NCBI RefSeq assembly: GCF_965638725.1
Contig: NC_134950.1
Location: forward strand, 132,633,636 to 132,697,635
Source of the DNA: Aptenodytes patagonicus
Lineage: Eukaryota; Chordata; Aves; Sphenisciformes; Spheniscidae
Length of the DNA: 64,000 nucleotides
Direction: 5' to 3'
Below the pieces are notes generated by a model. It was not told where the DNA came from. It saw only the letters and a program-made list of their open reading frames with translations, and made no database searches. The stretch's first letter is position 1. Every line of letters begins with the position of its first letter. The position numbers and the translations under genes were made by a program. Of this stretch, positions 1 through 12,600 are shown piece by piece.

Positions 1-627
1 AGCGTGATGCAGAGGCTAGGGGATTTCCTCCGCCTTGGTTCTTCATCTGTAAGCTAGGTCGACAGTGTTTTTCAGCCCCTGAAGGGGGCTGAAACATCCT
101 CACATATTTATTGTGAGGATAAATATTTAAGCACTTGGTACTCTTAAAATAGGGGCAAGGTGAGGAGCTAAGATGGTAGATACTGGCTTAAAAAGATAAT
201 ACATTCTGAGATGAAGAGATAACTGGTTGAGGATGTGGGATATTAGTTTTGTTTCTTAACTTAGAATACACTGCTAAATCTTTTTCCTGGTGGCTGAAAT
301 AAAATAACCACAGGTTATCCCACTGAGAAGTGTTAAGAAATTTCACAAATGTCATCTGAAGGAGCAAATCAAAATGTAGGAAAAACCTGTAAAGTAAGGG
401 TGCCTTTTAAAATAGTTCATGTAGTTACAGTAACTAACGGCCACGTAATAGAATTTTAGATAATAAAGCCTCGGGTAGTTTTTTATTAATCCCTTTGCAA
501 AAATGTGTGTGTTATTTGATATGCTAATTTTATCTTCTCTGTGTTATACAACTTAGTATTTTTATACAAATTATACTTTTATATTCAAGTGTATTCAAAC
601 ACGAATTCTGAATGTTTCTAATTGCAG
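1..627. other. ANKRD28 intron, left edge of window
   Basis: AT-rich intron sequence before the first visible exon. Nothing recognisable in it besides the acceptor at 621-627. Confidence 0.8.
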
Positions 628-654
628 ATTGCAAGTGAAACGCCTCTAGATGTT
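628..654 (+). CDS. ANKRD28: ANKRD28 27-nt microexon (IASETPLDV)
   Basis: Nine codons lie between an attgcag acceptor and a gtaagt donor. The peptide IASETPLDV is the conserved linker that precedes the LMETSGTDM segment in ANKRD28. Phase is 0 on both sides, so skipping would not break the frame. Confidence 0.9.
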
Positions 655-3600
655 GTAAGTGTATTATTTCTCACTGTTAAAGTACTACTGTACAGCAAAA
701 GGGAACATGTAATTTTAAAAATACTGCTTAATTTTAGACTTATCCAACCATTTCTTCAACGCACAGATGTATTAATTTCAATTGCAATTTAGATTTAATT
801 GCAATTCAGAATTTTAAAATAGAAAATTATTTTTAAGCGTTTTTTTTTTCACTTAAGTATTTGTATGACCATGTTATAAAATTGTGATAATGAAAACTTA
901 GTGATCTGAATGTATCTGGTGTTCTTCAAACACTTCGAATGTTTTAATTCTACTAGTGTACTAAATTAAATATGGTCTTGAAAAAGACCCAGAATTAAAA
1001 CTTCAGAACACATCTGAAAGTAACAAATAAAAATGTATACACATAGATATTTTAATCCTGTTTTGTAACGCATGTGCCTTTTTTTGAGTCCATTTCTCCT
1101 CTTTGGGAAATGTTTTTCTGTTCTGAGAAATCAATCCTGCCTTCTGGCTTTTCATATTGTTTTCTTGCTGACTTTTCACCTAATCTAAATGCTTACTTGT
1201 TTGGTTGGGGTTTTTTTCCTACTACAGCTGTTGTCGCCTGTCCTTGTCTTCCCTTTGTATGCATTTCATCTATATTATTTCATATGGCTGCTTCAGAAAA
1301 AAAATAATTTTAGATTAGTTTCTGATTTAATTATTGCATTGTTATGCAAAATTAAACAACTGTGCTTGGGAGATGAATATGGGGGAGGGGTTGCAGTCAT
1401 TGCAATTCAAACTTTTTAAATGTTGAAGGAGATCTAGAATGCCTAAGGAAACTGTAATCCTATATTATTCTTCCTATTTTTCTTCCTTCGTTTTTCAATC
1501 TGTGTATAGTGGAAACTGTAGCAATTATTGCTGAATGTTTTTAAAGATGAGAGGGTTTTGCACTCATTCTGACTTTCTCTCTCTGCTAAGCTAATGGAAA
1601 CATCAGGTACTGACATGCTGAATGATTCAGACAACAGAGCACCTATAAGTCCACTGCATTTAGCTGTAAGTATTTCATTCTTTAGTGATGATAGCTTATC
1701 TGATTGCAAACAGTTGTTGACATAGGTTTATTCATTCAGTATTTTTTTAAAATAGGTCAATAACAATAAATGAAACGCAAAAAAACATACATAATATTCC
1801 TGAATGAGCTGTACAGGGCGATTTTTGCGTTTCACTTGAAACTTGCTTCATGGAACAGCTTTCATTTCTTCTAATTAAGATTTATGTTATAATTTATAGT
1901 AATGAAACTTTTAGAAGACTTGTTCTATAAGTAATGATGACTTTTTTTATCATCATCATTGTTTTACCCTTATTGTTTAGTATGAGAAATGTTTGTCTTT
2001 AATACTTTAAGAAAGATTTGCACAAAGAGTAGTGTAGTAGAGGACCTGATGAAACTGTCTACACAAATATACTCAAAATACAGAGTAACTAGCTCAATAT
2101 GTAGCTTTCATCTTTTCACTGGACTTCGAGCAATTGAAAAACCACAATGTACTTTTTGAAAATAGCCTAAGTCTCATGCAGTACATACATATATATATGT
2201 GGCCAAAGTAAAAAGTAATCTTTAATACTGGTAAATGAAAGCAGTTAGAAGAGACTGTTCCTGGAAATGAGTTTTGTCTGGGGGCAGAGGTTTTATATCC
2301 ATGAGTATACATTTAAAACTTACTATGGAAACTGTAAAACCATAGTGGTAGATGTTTATTTTAATTACTAATTTTTACGCTTTGTCTTGACACGTACCTA
2401 CAAAGTATTCTCTATGCTATTTTTTTATTCTTGTATATCCATTCTGATCTCTTAACTGTTTCATCCCCTAAGTCCCTTCTGTTTTACCAGTTACGTTAAC
2501 TGTAGCTATTTGTACTGTATTCTTTTTACTTACAAATTTTACTGGCTTTTTCTTTTTTAAATATTTTATTTAAAAAACTAATAGGAATTAGTAAAGTTTG
2601 TGTATGTTCCTCACTTGCAATAATCTGAGGGTGATGTAACTATAACATGAAGCAATGAAACATGCAGTATTCAAAATACTGGTAGTTATACAAATGGGAG
2701 ACAGACGATTTTCTGAAAGTAGTTTCAGTTGCTGACTGAAAGGATAAAATAGAAAAAACCCACCAATCTTCTTGTTGGAAATTGTGGATTTTTTTAAATT
2801 AGTCGTAACTACTTACATGCTGCATCAGTAGCTCTTCCACATGTTAAAACAAAAGTACTATCTTCATAGTTTCATTTATGTAATCCTGATAAGAAAGGGA
2901 AAATGTGAAGGACGGGAAGACTGAAGAATTTTCTTATTCTTTAGGCCTATCATGGCCACCATCAAGCTCTGGAAGTGCTGGTACAGTCGCTGCTGGACCT
3001 TGATGTGAGGAATAATAACGGAAGGACACCATTGGATCTTGCTGCCTTTAAGGGACATGTGGAATGTGTAGATGTGCTCATTAATCAGGGAGCATCAATC
3101 TTGGTGAAAGATTATGTTGTAAAGAGGACCCCAATACATGCTGCAGGTATGTGCTAACCACTAACCTCTAAAATTTTTGGCTTTTGAAGTGGATCATCTT
3201 CGTGTTTCAAAGTCTCTATCATTAATGTTCTAAGAAATGGTGTTTAGGAATAGACGATGACTTCTAAGGTATATGCTATGCTGAGAAAGGCGCAACAAAG
3301 CAGTTGCGGGTGGAAACTGGTATTAACCCAATAAATCATTTCGGCTCAAGGAGTGCCGTTCCACGCTGCTCTCTGGAAGGGTGCATTGTCCTTGTCCATT
3401 CAACTAGCTAGGCTAGTTGTGCTGACAGGTGTCCGTGGCATACGTGTTCCTGTTCCTCTCCTTGTCTTTCATGCAGCCCAAACTGTAGGCCCAAATTTAG
3501 ATATGTGAATTGTGTTGCCTGTCTTGGCAGTAAAATACTTCTAAAAATGACTGGAGTCTTGGAGAATTTTGTCAGTTTGAGAAGAGACATGAAAACTATA

Positions 3601-6600
3601 CTTTGGGTTTTTTCCAAGGATTTAAATGACTCCTCAGTGTTTTCAAAATAACAGCAATCCTTTGCAGTATTTTCTCACTGCCTTTCCTAGAAAACTTATA
3701 TAAACCTATTTTTCTCAAAGTCTAGCATTCACACCATATTCTTTCTTTTTTCCTCCCTTTGAAAATAGGCTTATTTAAATTGACATTTATAGTTATGGTG
3801 TTATAGAAATGTTGCAGTAAAAAGAGCATTATGTACAAAACATCGTCATTCTAACCACTTAATTTGTTGTCCATGAGCACAAGCTGTCTTCTATTTGATT
3901 TAGCTTCTCCTAACTTCTGTTAGCGTTTCTGCCTGCTAGAGAAGCATGAATTGTTACTGTTCTTATGTGGACTGAATACAGCCAGCTGTATGTCAGAAAT
4001 AATTTCCCCTCCAACAAGCAATCATTTCTCTTTCATGACTTGCATTTAAATGTGATTTCTCAATTTTTTGTTTCTTTTCTTTTTCCTTTTTTTAACTGCT
4101 TGGTTAATTACTTCTATGCATTACATTTCCTTCCTCTCTTTCTAAATGTGATTTCAATTATCATTTCATAACCGTGCACGTGCTACACTTGCTAAAAAAA
4201 AATCTGTGTATGATTGGCTAGGTATGTGTTTACCTGTGCCTTAAAACAGGCAAAAGTTATGCTAATGACGATATTTAATTATTCCTTCCTGTGGATGTTG
4301 TATAAGCATATATTCTAATTACGGTTAATGTGTGCAGCCTCATTTATATGTAAAAAACCAAATACCTGTTGGCAATTGACAGTTGGAATCGATTACTTTT
4401 AATACTGTACAGTTGAGAAATACCTAATTTCTGAAATAATTTTCTAGTGTTCATATTTTTTGTCTTTAATTTAAGTTATAACAATGGTAAAGCTGTACAG
4501 TGGTTTCTCAAGCTAATGGGCTTTAGTCTGAGCAGGTTACCGTTCTGTTTGAGCTGGATACTCAAAGGCAATTAATGTAAAACTCATATTTTTATGATGT
4601 TTTACAGCTACAAATGGTCACTCAGAATGTTTGCGGCTATTGATAGGAAATGCAGAACCACAGAATGCAGTGGACATTCAAGATGGAAATGGGCAGTGAG
4701 TTTAACTGATACACATTCTGTTCTTCACAAGTTATTGCATTTTATAAAAGGAAAAACTAAATCTTTTACATTGGTGATTTTTAATTTATTACTTTAAAGG
4801 GAGATGATATTTGAACAAGGACAAATGAGACTGTATTTTGCAATAAACATAATGTTGGCAGTGAAAAATGTTCTTGTTCAGTTGGGAGGAAACTAAAATG
4901 TCTTATTGCCTAGATGCTGAAAAAATGGATTCTAGTAACTTAATCAGGACTTCTGAGTTAGGGGATATTAATTTCTTTTCTTGTATCTAAAAAGCAAATA
5001 TGAGTGGCATTCTCAGAGTGAAGGTAGTGCTAGAGAAGATCATTGATGATGTAAATTTTAACAGCGTTGTCCAGAAGGATAGTAGTTGTTACATTTCAGC
5101 TGAGTGCTAGTCTGTTAAATTTCCTTGTAGATTACGCTTTATTTCACTCTCTGCTTAGGACTCCTCTGATGTTGTCAGTTCTCAATGGGCACACCGACTG
5201 CGTTTATTCACTCCTTAACAAAGGAGCAAATGTAGATGCCAAAGATAAGTGGGGAAGGACGGCATTACATAGAGGGGTAAGAGAATATTCCTTTTCTGTG
5301 CTTTCCAGTTTTATACATATTAATTTCAAATACAGTCTTAATATGTAGTGTTAATGAATTTCTCATTATTCTCATCTTGCCATTCTTAGTTTTTAATTGT
5401 CTTTTTAGTTGCTTTCAAAAGGCAAGCTTTTGCCTGTTTGCTCCGTACCCTCACAATTCTTTTGGACTTCTAGAGTCTCTTAATCTTGCTGTAAGTGTTG
5501 ACTGGAGAGATCCCAGAGTACAGCTTTTTGTTATGGGGTGGGGGTAATGTTAATGGAAGGAAGAAAAGCGTGATGCATGCCATATGCCAATTTTTTTTTT
5601 TAATAGTCTCTGCCAGACAAGACAATTGAATGAGCCCTAGAGATTAGCAGTTCATTCAGTGTTATTCCACGAAATTATTGTGTCATCAATATGATAATAC
5701 ATTGCTATTTTTCCAACAGAATGGCTGTTTCCAGGAATAAAAATAATAACTGTGCTTATTTTGTTATTACTTAAAAATGTAGGAAATTGCCTGAAGTTTA
5801 CTTGCTTTAGTTATACACCTTGGCTTATATACATGAATATTTGCAAACTTGCTATTTCCTGTCTGTCTCTCACAGGCAGTGACTGGGCATGAGGAATGTG
5901 TGGAAGCATTGCTTCAACATGGTGCTAAGTCCTTATTACGAGACTGTAGGGGGCGAACCCCTATACACTTGTCAGCTGCATGTGGACATATAGGTGTTCT
6001 AGGAGCTCTCCTGCAGTCGGCTACATCTGTGGATGCAGTACCTGCAATAGCAGACAATCACGGCTATACATCACTGCATTGGGCCTGCTATAATGGTAAA
6101 ATACATTAAAGTTAAAATATAGGTCTAAATGTATTTGTTGATATTGAGATAGAAGTTACTACTACTTATAAAAGCAACATATAAAGCCTGTCCTCTTTCA
6201 GTTCATATTAGTCAATGTGACAATATGATGGACGTGATATCTTGAGGGGAAACGTATTAACATCTAATACATAATATGTGCTTATTTTTGTACTACATTT
6301 TTGTTATAAACTGCCTTCTTAGTTTTATGTCTCGGAGTCTTTCAAGAAATTCAGTATAGTACCCGTGAATAGAGATGTGCCACACATCCCAAAAAAATAA
6401 TCTTCACAGGGAGTCTTGGGAGGAATGGTTTCAGATTAAATCTTTTTTTAAACTTCCTTCAAATCAACCTTGATAGGCACAAGAAGCTAAAGTATATAAA
6501 AGTGATTCAATAAGGTTTTTTTTTTCTTCACTGATCCTTTTCTTCACTAATACTTTTCTTGGATTTGGGGGTGAGGGAGGCCTTAAAAGGTAGGACACTC

Positions 6601-9600
6601 ATTTGGCTCCTTTGCTAAAGATTTTGTTCTGTGTGTTCCTTTCTGACATAGTAGAGGTTCTCATTTATTTCACCTCTGAGTCACGTGACAGAGAAAGATC
6701 AAAAAGTAAGGGTTTAGAGCTTCACTTCACCAGTTATTTTTAAGTGAATAACTAACGAGACTGTCTTCACAGCTGAAGCAACTGGGTAATACGCTGATAA
6801 TTTGAACTAGAATAACGTCTCTTTATCACATTCATAAAATTAAACTCTTACAGCTTGGTCCATTTTCAGAGTGACCACAGTGTCTGAATAAAACAGAACT
6901 GAAATATGCTTGATTTGTAGAATGAAAATTTGACAGGACTTGTGAAAATACAAATCTTAGTCCAACATTCACTGTTGTCTGAAGGTTCTCTGCATATACG
7001 CGTCGAAGATCAAACAGATAGTTACAGTTGTTGGTTACCTGTACAGTAGCAGGCTATAGAATTTTGAAAATAATAGTATGATAGGTTGAACATGTTCTTT
7101 TTAAGCTTTTGTTATGACTATCGACTTGGTTTTTCTTTGGGTTTAGCAAGACAGTGGAACAAAAATAATCCTCAAATGGTAGAGACATTTTCATGTAGAC
7201 TAAGTGGTGAATGTACAGAAAAGTTTGAAACGTGGAGGTGTAAAGAACTAAATTAAGTGTTCTGGATGTTCTTCAGACAGCATGAGATCCCTTCTGAATT
7301 TCACAAAGTTTACAGTGTTAAATGTCAGTTTGATTTTCAGGATTCTAAAAATGTCTTAGTTCCTAAACGTAGCCCTATCGAATATAACCAGCGTGTCGTT
7401 GAAACTTTCAAGTGAAATATTGCTTAATCTAATTTAGATACATATTTTTTGTTGTAATTCATAAATAGACCTTTTCCCTTTTTTTTAATGCTTAACTTTT
7501 ACATTTGCTTTAGGTCATGACAGTTGTGTAGAACTCCTCCTGGAACAGGAAGTTTTCCAGAAAATGGAAGGAAATTCTTTCAGTCCGTTGCATTGTGCTG
7601 TGTAAGGAAGTGCAAAATTATTCTTCATAGATGTCATTGCTGTATTTAACAAAAGATTTATCATTCTGTAAATAACAGTCTGTTTAATTCCCTATAGGAT
7701 AAATGACAATGAAGGTGCTGCAGAAATGTTAATTGATACACTAGGTGCTGGTATTGTAAATTCAACAGATTCAAAAGGAAGGTAAGAGTGTAAATGCACA
7801 GTGGAAGAATGTTTGTAGTGTAATAGTTAAAGTGGCTCTGCTAAATTCTATCATCATTTAGGGGTTTTGTATTTGCTACTTACACTAAGTTCCCCTTCCC
7901 TCTGTTTTTATTCTTTGAAGAATTTATTTTTTTATTCTGTGCTACAAATAAAAGTTTAGCTTTTTAAAAATCCTGTTCTGATGCAATAAACTTGAATTGG
8001 CTTTTTATTATATAGGCAAGTTTGAGCATGTTTTCAATTGTATCACTTTGGGGGTAGTATTTTATGCGTATTTTATTTTTTCTGAATCAAACTGTATGTC
8101 TATTATAAACGACATAGAGGGAATTATTTGAAACTTGAAGGGGACTTTCTAAAGTCAGCAGTCACAACTCCAGCAATACTGATTTCAAAGGATCAGTGAG
8201 AGGGACTGCCCAGTCTTTTGTATCTGCAGGATCACAGTCAGCACGCCCCTTCAAATAAAGTAGAAAGCATGGCTGAACATGCCCCTATTGTCTTTTGATC
8301 TGTTGTAGAACTCCTCTTCACGCAGCAGCTTTTACAGATCATGTTGAGTGTCTACAGCTTCTGCTCAGTCACAATGCTCAAGTAAATGCTGTAGATTCTT
8401 CTGGGAAAACTCCTTTAATGATGGCTGCAGAAAATGGACAGACAAATACAGTTGGTAAAGAGAAAGCTTTATATATTTCTGCTCTTAAGTTTGTTAATCT
8501 TACTATGGGTAAAGTTGCCTTATAGTTAACGTTCCTGTGGATATATTTTTATCAACACTATGTTTTCATTTTGCACAAATGTAAGCCATTAAGACTTTAT
8601 TAACTAAAAGCATGTTCCTTACAAATCTTTATTTCCCCAGAGGTGCTGGTTAGCAGTGCTAAGGCTGATCTGACTTTGCAAGACAGTTCTAAGAACACAG
8701 CACTCCATTTGGCTTGCAGCAAGGTGCGTGCATAGCCTGACTTACCAGTGCTGAGCTTTGTGTTATCAAGCACTGTTTGCAAATATTAACTTGTTACTTT
8801 GAAAAGGCGTTCAAAGCAATTTTTGAAGCGTATTTGTTATATGACAGATGTTTGTTCTGTATTAAGGGTCATGAAACTAGTGCCTTGTTAATACTGGAGA
8901 AGATTACAGATAGAAACCTCATCAATGCCACCAATGCAGCCTTGCAAACGTACGTATCAGCAGTGAGTGTGTTTTACAGATGAGTTTTTGGTGTGTTTCT
9001 GCTAAAACCAGTATCTTGCTCATAAAGAGGAATATTTTTCAGAATTTTTTTCCAAATCAGTTGAATTTTGATTGAATTGCTTAACAGGTACCAAGAGTTT
9101 AACCGACTTGAAGTGAAATGGTGTTTTGTTCATACTTAAAGTTCTCATTTTAGCTGAGTGAAAGAGAGGATAAATAAATCTTACAGTATTGTGATTCAGG
9201 GAATCCTGTGTGGAATTACTGCAATCTGCTGAGATTACCTGTAAACCAATATTTTTCTGTTTTATAAATTATCTAATTTTTCAATTAAAATTCACTTCAG
9301 TTAACAACTCATTGGAGGTAAACTAAGACTTGCTCTTCAAAGCTAGCTAATAAAAAACGTAGCTGAAGTACGCTTTTATTCTTCAGCGTGCTTTCTGTTA
9401 GGAAAAGATACCTATTGCTACTAGGATGAAAGACTATTTTCTATTAAATATTATGGAGAATATAGTATTCTTAATGCTTCCTGAAGATCTTCTCTCAAGT
9501 AGAATTAAGCCTACTTTGTTAGCCCAATCATGAGGAAAACTTAAAAATGTAGTGCTATGTCATACTGGGGAATATATTTCAGGATGGGCTATTAAAATGA

Positions 9601-12600
9601 CTCTTCTGCATTTTTTTCCTGTTAAAGAATGTATTTGTGTTATAGGCAATATGTGACACCAGATATGTAGCTGAGTGATGTACATGAATTGCTAAGAATG
9701 CTATCACAGACCATGTAGGAAAAAAAAACACTGGAACTTGTAAGCAACTTGTGTATTTCTCTGGCCTTACATCCCTTCTGGAATCTGTCATGTTCGAATT
9801 CCTACAGTTCTTCCAAATATTCTCAGAGATCCGCTTGAACTAAGGAGTTAAGATAGTAAGAATTCTTCCTCTGCTCTTGCTGTTCACTGTGGTGCACCTC
9901 AGGCAGCATAAAATAACCAGAAAGCTGGAAAGGGATTCATTGCCCCATTTCTGGCTTGAAGGGGGGGATATCTTGGGAGGAGGAAAAGCAAAAATGAGAT
10001 GGGAACAGAAGTGGGAAAGTGTGCTACCACAGGCTCATCTAATTCCACCCACATGCCTTGGCTCATATAGGCTGATCAAGAGATGTCATGGGGAAAAATA
10101 GGTACATATTCACACCTCCATGAAATGTTTATATAAATTTCAAGATTTTAACAGTTGTTTAAAATATTACTGGTTTAGCAAATGTTTTTTAATAACTAAA
10201 CTGACTTTCTAAACAGCTTTCATCATAAACAATGTCCTACTTTGTGCCAAGATAAGCATTACAATTGTTGGCCTCTATTTTAATTATGGCACATTTTTCA
10301 GTGCATCTGTAGTATGCAATAGTTCTTGAATTTTAATACTTTAATACAGCTTCTCCTAATTGTATCTTTTGCATTTCTGGTCTCTAAGTAAGTCACTTGT
10401 TTCCAAATCAAAATATAGTTCACAGTTAATTCAAACAATTTTAAGAATCTCAAAACAAATGAAGAGCAATATAAAGCAGAAGGGAAGTAAGCTGATCATT
10501 CTGTTTCCTGCTGAGTGGTGGTAGGGTTTTAAGCCAGTGGGAACCAACTTTGAAAAACTGTTGCATTTGAAAAAGATACAATTATATATTTGAGGTAAAG
10601 CTACACTTTTCTTGATAGATCAAGTCACCGCAAAACAGGGTTATGGTTAATAGTTTGAGGTTTTGAAAAGTAATCTGTTTTTCCAGCTTCATGCATTGTA
10701 CTGTAAAATATTTTTTTCATTTCTAGTCACAGTGGAATATAGTGGTTTCTAAAAGGCAGATTGATGAAATGCTTCTGCATCTCTTACAAGCATTTACATG
10801 CAATACAATGACTACCATTCTGCTGTTACTATTCTAATGATTATTGCCAGTGGCATGGAGTAACTCTCAGATGTGGTGGTATCTGTTACAACAGTTCAGT
10901 GAAGGATTTATCAACAGTAAGGCACCAGATGTTTCTAAATTTTTAACGTGATAAAGTTCATAAGCAGGCAGGTGTCTTCTAGGAGCTAATTCCTCACTGT
11001 GTGGTGCCATAAAAAGAGGAAAGTAAGTGCAAAATTGTTATTGTATAGTTTCTTTGCAATAAGAAAAGAGATTTGCTGTTTTTCCCATCTTGGTTATTAT
11101 ATCTACAATATTTATATAATGTGTAAGTAACATACCAGTATAAATACTTCAATAATCATTTAAGTAGCTGCAAGCTACCTATCTTACTTAATATCTTGTT
11201 CTAAGGTTTATATACCAGTTTGCTTGTCTTTGCAGACCTCTGCATGTTGCTGCTCGGAATGGACTAACGGTTGTAGTTCAAGAGCTTTTAGGGAAGGGAG
11301 CAAGTGTACTTGCTGTAGATGAAAATGGTAAGAATAAATTTAACTTTGTTTCCCCCTAAGGAACTGTGGTTTTAAACTCAGCTCACTGGAAAGCAATAAC
11401 CCTTTGGGAATTTCATATGAGCCTTGCAGTAGGTTCCCCCCATAGAAAAAAATGTGTTGCGTTGGTGATGGATCATTTTAGCAAAGCAGCGGAAGTGTAA
11501 GGGGAGTGAAAACTTTCAGAACAATGCAGGTCACGGCATAGAAATGTTTGGTTTGCATTTGTAGTTTTATAATGAATACACTAGCTCTGCCATACTGGAG
11601 GCGGTCAAAAAATGTAATGCTCAAAGTAAAATACAACTTTCAGCTGTTAAGCTGGATTGAATTGCCATCCATTTTGTCACGGTAGGTTTACTGGTGTTAG
11701 TTTTTAAAAGCAAGTATGAATTACAGATCTCAGTTACTGGTCTCAAGCTTCTGGCTCTAATAGAGTTTTTCGGCACATAGAAGTAAGAAAAAGTAACTGC
11801 TTTATCACAGAGAATAAATCCTATTCCTTGTAAGAACAAAAGAAAATTAGATCTACTGACTTCTTATTTGCATATTTTCATGTAAGACATCTGTGGTCCT
11901 CCAAAGCTGTGCTTTTAAAAGCATAAGAGCTCCTGCTCTTATGCCATACCCCAGTGTGTCTTAAATGAAAGCACTAGCTGGGGTTTGGGGCGGGGAGGGG
12001 TTTGGGGTTTTTTGCCTGGTTTTTTGCCTGTTTTGGGGGGTTTGATTTTGTGTTTTGTTTGGGGGGGGGGTTGGGGGGTTTTTTGTTTTTTTTTTTTTTT
12101 TCAGAAGGGATGTGCCTAATTAACAGTTTCCAGCTTGGAAAGTTTTTCTTCTCTTAATGTTTACTGTGACTTTTTCTGTGTGTTTCTCAGCTTACACTGC
12201 TTAAAGTGACAAGGGTGATTTAAAGATCATTCCTTGTCTAAAACAGGGTACAGGGGTAACCGCTAAATGAAACTCCCTAAAATGAAAAGATTGGAAAACG
12301 TACCTTTTTGATTTTTGTTTCTCATCACAAGTATGCTAACTGGAGATGTTGTTTGTATTTTTGTGGGCTTTTCATGTGCAGCCAGTCCCTTGTTAGGGTG
12401 GATCTTTGACATAACAGAGAAAAGAGTTGTTTGTATAGAAGTCACAGTTCTCTGGCAGCCTGGGGATCTAACTGCAACATGTTAAATTTCTTTTTAATTC
12501 TGCTCATAGTTTAAATTTTAAAGTAACTTTGAGTGCTACCTAATCTAGTTCCTCAACGTGGTTCTTAACTTTTGTTTCTAATAGCAATAGCTTTGTTTAT

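Larger units (their letters stand above)
655..8866. other. ANKRD28 introns between the clustered exons
   Basis: AT-rich introns of 96 bp to 1.5 kb separate the eleven exons of this cluster. I saw no RNA gene, young transposon or long open frame. Several T runs (for example 841-849 and 5590-5602) are ordinary homopolymers. Confidence 0.7.
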
